Positions 59,206-64,000 of a stretch of 64,000 nt of DNA are shown here, piece after piece. Position 1 is the stretch's first letter, and the number at the start of each line of letters is the position of its first letter. Source of the DNA: Beroe ovata. Lineage: Eukaryota; Ctenophora; Nuda; Beroida; Beroidae. Position numbers and translations under genes: made by a program. The stretch is from contig CAMPET010000271.1 in assembly GCA_946803715.1 (NCBI GenBank), positions 22,660 to 86,659 of the forward strand, given 5' to 3'. The notes under the pieces were generated by a model that was given only the letters and a program-made list of their open reading frames with translations, had not been told where the DNA came from and did not search any database.

Positions 59206-59933
59206 CTGTGGCTTTGGAGAAGATCCAATTCAGAATTGAATCAAATTGAAATTATTCTTGACAGCAGTGTACAATTATACAATGTATAATATACATTCCA
59301 ATCATATCTTTCCAATTGAAAAGACTGTTTTATGAGGCCCTCCCTAAAGGCCTCACAATTTTTGTATCAATTAATAATACAGAAATTAACTTAAGAAGCA
59401 AGGTCAACAATTTATCTGAAGATTGGGGCACAATCCAAATGATCATAGACTACTGCAAAGGTATGCTCCCTCAATGAGCAATAGCATAAGGAGAAATTAT
59501 TTAAAAACATCTCTTATTTGATAGAATTGATCCAATTTAGAAAAACACAATCATTTGATCAATTTATCGATACGGTAGTAATGTACTTAATTAGTTGATA
59601 GATGATGAACTCTGTAAAGATTAGAGAATTTTGCTTTGCATCAATGTGCATCAGCGGTCAAGCATTGCCAGACAATTAATCAGTTGTTTCAAAGATTTAA
59701 ATTATTGTTTACCAACTAATGCACTATTACAATATTTCATTATTACTATATGCTAGTGAATAAAATATAAGAGATATGGTATCTAACCATCACAATTCAC
59801 AATATATTAAAAACTGGGCATTAACTACCATTGAAAAAACACCACCCTAACATAGGTGTCCAATATAGAAAGGTAGCAGGTAGTTAACAACTATCTGTGC
59901 CTTACAAAAGAAAGAACAGATTAACATGACTGA

Positions 59934-60055
59934 CTAATAAATGTTAATGCCCTTCCTTTTGGCAATATAGGGATTACTCCTAAGATATTCAACAAATTTA
60001 GGTAAATAACTAGGACCTTCTATTTTTGCAATACCAAGATTGATTTGTACTTATC
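59934..60055 (-). mobile_element. 3' end of a second LINE copy
   Basis: Reads ...KIEGPSYLPKFVEYLRSNP then YIAKRKGINIY-stop, closely matching the C-terminus of the LINE at 61003-63123 (RIEGPNYLNNK..., NPFIAKKKGINLN). The coding sequence breaks off upstream at the CpG foldback beginning near 60070. It is a truncated, dead copy. Confidence 0.8.
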
Positions 60056-60067
60056 CATAGTGTGATC

Positions 60068-60310
60068 AACCCGCAATTGTAATTCCTTGCCAGGGATAAA
60101 ATCCCGCCAGCAAGGGTAGGGAGAAACCCTACAAACAGTGGCTTGCATCAGCGGTTTAGCATTGCCTGACAATTTATGGCCGGATGCCATCTGTCGGCCG
60201 CTGTTTCTCGCGCGCGAGAAACAGTGGACAGATAACATCCGGCAATGCACTACCCTCGCTGGCGGGATTTTATCCCGCCATCCCGGAAATTGCAATTGTG
60301 TGACGCCGAC
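60068..60310. mobile_element. CpG foldback element with CTGGCGGGATTTTATCCCGCC arms, copy 1
   Basis: Left arm GCAATTGTAATTCCTTGCCA then GGGATAAAATCCCGCCAGC; right arm CGCTGGCGGGATTTTATCCC then GGAAATTGCAATTGTG. Inner hairpin GGCCGGATG...CTGTTTCTCGCGCGCGAGAAACAG...CATCCGGC. The same element is at 60651-60860 after the single N and related modules are at 904-970, 1788-1860 and 36597-36665. No coding capacity. Confidence 0.75.
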
Positions 60311-60525
60311 GTTAGAATAGAATAGAATGATTTTGACAGAGGATCAACTCAAATATTCAGTTCCATTTTCGAAAAATTACTATCATTGTTAAGTAACCTT
60401 TTTTCAAGGTACCCATGTAAAGAACTTCCTAATTAATCAGGCAGTCCTGTGAATTAAAAATATACAAACCAATGTTAAACGATTATATCAACTTAAAAAC
60501 AGTGTAATAATTTAAACTATGGTGA

Positions 60526-60649
60526 CGCTTCACCAGGATGATTGAAGAGGTAGGCTTGCTGCCGTACTCTGAGCGGCTGCGGGTTCTGAAGCTGACCACA
60601 TTGGCCGAGCGTCGATCGAGGGGTGATCTGATTGAAGTTTTTAAAGTTT
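60526..60649 (+). mobile_element. LINE reverse-transcriptase C-terminal fragment, plus strand
   Basis: One frame reads RFTRMIEEVGLLPYSERLRV followed by LKLTTLAERRSRGDLIEVFKV, matching RRFTRLCDGIGMLPYSKRLE and the following residues of the 61003-63123 LINE but in the opposite orientation and more diverged. It is cut off by the N at 60650. Confidence 0.85.
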
Positions 60650-60650
60650 N

Positions 60651-60960
60651 GGAGAAACCCTACAAACAGTGGCTTGCATCAGCAGTTTAGCATTGCTTGA
60701 CAATCTATGGCCGGATGTCATCTGTCGGCTGCTGTTTCTCGCGCGCGAGAAACAGTGGACAGATAACATTCGGCAATGCAATTATTTTGTGAAATTTTTC
60801 CCTACCTTCGCTGGCGGGATTTTACCCGCCATCCCTGAAATCACAATTGCGTGGCGCTGACGTTAGAATAGAATAGAATAGAATGATTTTGATAGACCAA
60901 TGTAAAACGATTATATCAACTTAAAAACAGTGTAATAATTAAAACTATGGTCAAATAAAG
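60651..60960. repeat. Second, allele-like copy of the CpG foldback locus
   Basis: Starts right after the N with GGAGAAACCCTACAAACAGT and follows 60118-60335 closely, then jumps to sequence matching 60471-60530 (AACGATTATATCAACTTAAA). It therefore lacks the ~135 bp at 60336-60470 and the LINE fragment. Confidence 0.75.
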
Positions 60961-61002
60961 TACAGCTTTGAATAAAACATAAAAATTCAAAAGATTGTTT
61001 GG

Positions 61003-63123
61003 TTAATTCAAATTTATACCTTTCTTCTTCGCTATGAAAGGGTTTTCTAGAAGATACTTATTAATCTTTTCCTTGTTGTTCAAGTAATTAGGTCCCTCTA
61101 TCCTATCAATGATTAACTTAGATACTTCCCAATAGTTACGGTCAGAACATTCTTTACTTTGACTCTTGAAAATGTCTAAATTAGATTCAAATGCGTTGAC
61201 ATTCTCTGAGTTTTTTACATAAACTGGCAATTTGTTCCAATAATTCCTTATCCGTTCTGGAAGGAATTTTGATCTCAAATCACAAATACCCTTGTTACTA
61301 TTAAGACCTTTGGCTAAAATATTTAGACCGGACCTGCTCAATTGAAACAGGTCCTTTCCATAATTAACTTTACCTTGAACAATTTTGAATGTCTCTATGA
61401 GGTCACCACGAATACGTCGCTCCCCTAAAGTAGTAAGCTTCAATATTTCCAGCCGCTTGCTATATGGTAACATGCCAATGCCATCACACAAACGAGTAAA
61501 ACGACGCTGAATAGACTCCAGCTGTAAGATCATTGACCAATTACCGTGACAAGCTACTGGATTCCAGACATTAACACAATATTCGAGCTTAGGTCGGATA
61601 ATACTTTTATAGATTTTATTAAGAATAACAGGGTCTCTTTCTATTATATTTCTGGATATCCAACCTATAGTTCTATTTGCAGCTCTCAGACAGGAATATA
61701 TATTCTGATTCCAATCCAAGTCAGAATTTACTATGATCCCTAGATCTTTCTCTTCAATTTCAGAACCAAGTAATTTCCCATCTAAGAAATAGTCATTATG
61801 GAGATTTCCATTATAATTTAAGTGCATAACCTTGCACTTCTCTGTATTAAATCTTAAAAGCCATTTTGACTCCCAATGCTCTAGTGCATTCAAGTCATCC
61901 AATATGCCAGTCTTATTACTAGCATCAGCAATAAGCTTCAGATCATCAGCAAATAATTTAGTTATATTTTTTATGGTCTCTGGAAGATCATTAATGAACA
62001 ACACAAATAGTAAGGGCCCTAGGACAGAACCCTGAGGTACCCCTGACAATACTTTTCTTAGTGAAGAGTAACTTCCTCGCACACTTGTCCTAATGGATCT
62101 ATCAGTAAGAAAATCTCTAATAATGCTAAGAGTATTACCCTTGATGCCATAATTTTCTAACTTGGTCAGGAGCCTGTAGTGTGGAACGGTGTCGAAAGCT
62201 TTCCAAAAATCTAGATAGAAAATGTCTACAGGACATCCCGACTCAAGCATTGCTATTGCAGCATCAACAGTTTCTAATAAATTTGATACACATGATTTTC
62301 CATCAACGAAACCGTGCTGATTTACAACAATTCTATTGCCAACATATTCCAATAAATGCTTCCGAATTAACTTTTCATAGATTTTACTCAAAACACAAGT
62401 TAAAGACACTGGTCTGTAGTTTAGTGCTTCTAGCTTAGAATCCTTCTTATGTAGGGAGACAACATTAGCCAGTTTCCATAATTTGGGAATACCTTCATCT
62501 TTAGTGCACTTTGAATAGAAAGCAGTGAGATATTTAACAAAGTCAGGGTTATCTGCAAGAGACTTGAGTAATTTGGGATGAATGTTATCGGGACCGAAAC
62601 TTTTAAATATATTAATTGATTTAAGTTCCTTGTAAACATCAGCTTCAGTCACCTCAATATTACCTATCAACTCATCACAATCCTTATAACAATCCTGAGG
62701 CAAGGGGCCGGATGGTTCATTCACAAAGACAGAACTAAACGCATTAACAAGACACTCTGCAGTGTCACTATCATTCTCAGTCAGAGTGCCATCATCTTGC
62801 CTCAGAAAAGTCACCATTGATTTAACATTACGCCTATTTCTCAGATAAGAATAAAAAGCCTTGGAATTATGCTTAAGATCATTAGTTATCAATTTCTCAT
62901 ACTTCCTTTTTGATTTGGTCTCAACACTTTTCACATCATTCTGCTTAGATATTGCATAACTAAAGTTTTCATTAGTTGGATTAGCATCAAATGCGGCCCA
63001 GGCCAGGCTCTTGGCTTTTATAGCACGCTTTAAGCTGGAATTTATCCATGGCATGTTATAATTATCAGTTTTTGCCTCACTTAGAGGGGCCATAGGGGTT
63101 ACCTTGTCAGTAATTTTGAGCAA
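61003..63123 (-). mobile_element. Non-LTR retrotransposon (LINE) pol, 5'-truncated
   Basis: An open frame of 706 codons encoding the reverse transcriptase of a Jockey/CR1-like LINE. Landmarks: NYRPVSLTCVLSKIYEK (about 235), QHGFVDGKSCVSNLLE, FYLDFWKAFDTVPH (about 302-315; Trp-Lys where most relatives have Ser-Lys), SGVPQGSVLGPLLFVLFIND, and the catalytic FADD at about 391-394. The C-terminal domain IYKSIIRPKLEYCVNVWNP is typical of this clade. The apurinic endonuclease normally upstream is absent because the frame runs into the N at 63130. The long undamaged frame suggests recent activity. Whether a full element exists beyond the join is unknown. Confidence 0.93.
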
Positions 63124-63130
63124 CTTGCCN

Positions 63131-64000
63131 TATACACTGCAGTACTCTCAGAACTTGGGAGTCACGGTACGTCGAGACTTGGCCCCCATCCCGGTCGCGT
63201 ACGGCTTGGTTTGGGCTCGAGAGATATTGATGTCAGGAGGAGTGGCGTCAAGCGAAATTGATGTCAATTGTCAAGAGGGACTGATGTCGAAAGAGACTGT
63301 TATCTAGAGGAACTGCTGACTAAAGCTGTAGTGTCGAGTGAAAGTGTGCCAAGCAAAAATGACGTCAAGAAATAGTGGTGTTAAGAGATTACAGAGGATG
63401 GTGCCATGGAAGATGTCGACAAAAAAGGCCGTAAACTGTCATTGACCATGTTAAGTGAGAGTAATGTCAAAAAGTTTGTACATACCGACGGATGCAATCG
63501 TGTTCATCTCTGACTTCTCTCATTTTATTTCGAAGTGTAGACTTGAGTAGTATAACGAAGTTTAGGTATCACTCTGGCCGAAAGCACTTGCATGTCTTGC
63601 TGTTGTCATTTTCCCGAACGCACGATTCGCGTGTGCGTGTGTTTGTGCGTGATTCCATGCTCATTAGATGTAATGATCATTGATCATCGATATTGAAATT
63701 TGAAACGTTTCAAAACAAATAAACAACGAAATGAAGCGCATCCATACGCGCGCATTTAATTCGCACGTGCAACTCTTGAATCGCATAGCAACGGCGTAAA
63801 ATGCAAATTTCTGCTACACTATTTATTGATTTTTGCATCTTTTCTCAAAACTTCCGACGCCGATAACAAAAAATCTAAGGCCTAAATCAAAAATCCGAAA
63901 TGATTATCACGAGCGGAATCCTTTTTTCTACCACCTTGCAAAAAATCCCGGCTCTCCAACTCCATTTGGTCGAGTTATTTGCAAACAGCGGAACCGATTT
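63131..64000. other. Right edge, no gene seen
   Basis: Sequence after the single N at 63130 has no LINE similarity, so the N may join unrelated contigs. It contains a degenerate TGATGTCAA(G/T) repeat at 63225-63470. No exon supported. Confidence 0.4.

Overview
The window is animal nuclear DNA. Its genes are split by many short introns with GT..AG (twice GC..AG) borders, and it carries a metazoan set of families: Shaker-type voltage-gated K+ channel, class A GPCRs, an LDL-receptor-class-A GPCR, the Polycomb methyltransferase E(z)/EZH, ABCG half-transporters, profilin and succinyl-CoA ligase alpha. A cytosolic tRNA-Glu and a Jockey/CR1-like LINE are also present. I cannot name the species. Compact genes, intronless and multi-exon GPCRs, and a Kv channel (a family reported absent from sponges) suggest a non-bilaterian such as a ctenophore, cnidarian or placozoan, but this is inference.

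Layout: 1-536, 3' end of SUCLG1 (+). 820-2416, CpG-rich mobile repeats in two allele-like copies. 4098-5221, a foldback element with an 8-bp target duplication. 6806-7228, profilin (+). 8522-14329 and 16205-25422, two tandem ABCG half-transporter genes (-), 697 and 733 codons, with 15 coding exons each. 25.4-32.3 kb, gene-poor. 32350-35608, class A GPCR (+, 7 exons). 37235-44253, a second class A GPCR (-, 7 exons) whose largest intron contains a complete Kv channel gene on the opposite strand (39384-41721). 48850-52229, E(z)/EZH methyltransferase (-, 13 exons recovered, N-terminus missing). 52754-55090, intronless LDLa-GPCR (+). 56664-57166, tRNA-Glu(CTC) plus a decayed second copy. 59.9-63.1 kb, LINE copies with foldback elements among them.

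No operon-like logic links the genes. Four of the seven mapped genes are membrane receptors, a channel or transporters (the ABCG pair makes a fifth and sixth if counted separately), and the ABCG pair is the one clear tandem duplication. It shows patchy near-identity in its ATP-binding exons (probable gene conversion) and one intron unique to each copy, although the summed exon lengths agree.

The strongest mobile-DNA signal is that several single-N assembly junctions are flanked by two nearly identical copies of the same locus that differ by small elements, each bounded by a perfect 8-bp direct repeat with the empty site present in the other copy. The simplest reading is uncollapsed haplotypes recording recent insertion polymorphism of CpG-rich miniature elements. 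Almost every long intron also holds its own minisatellite. Exon borders were deduced by eye from splice consensus, reading-frame phase and family similarity; every multi-exon model that I completed sums to a whole number of codons.
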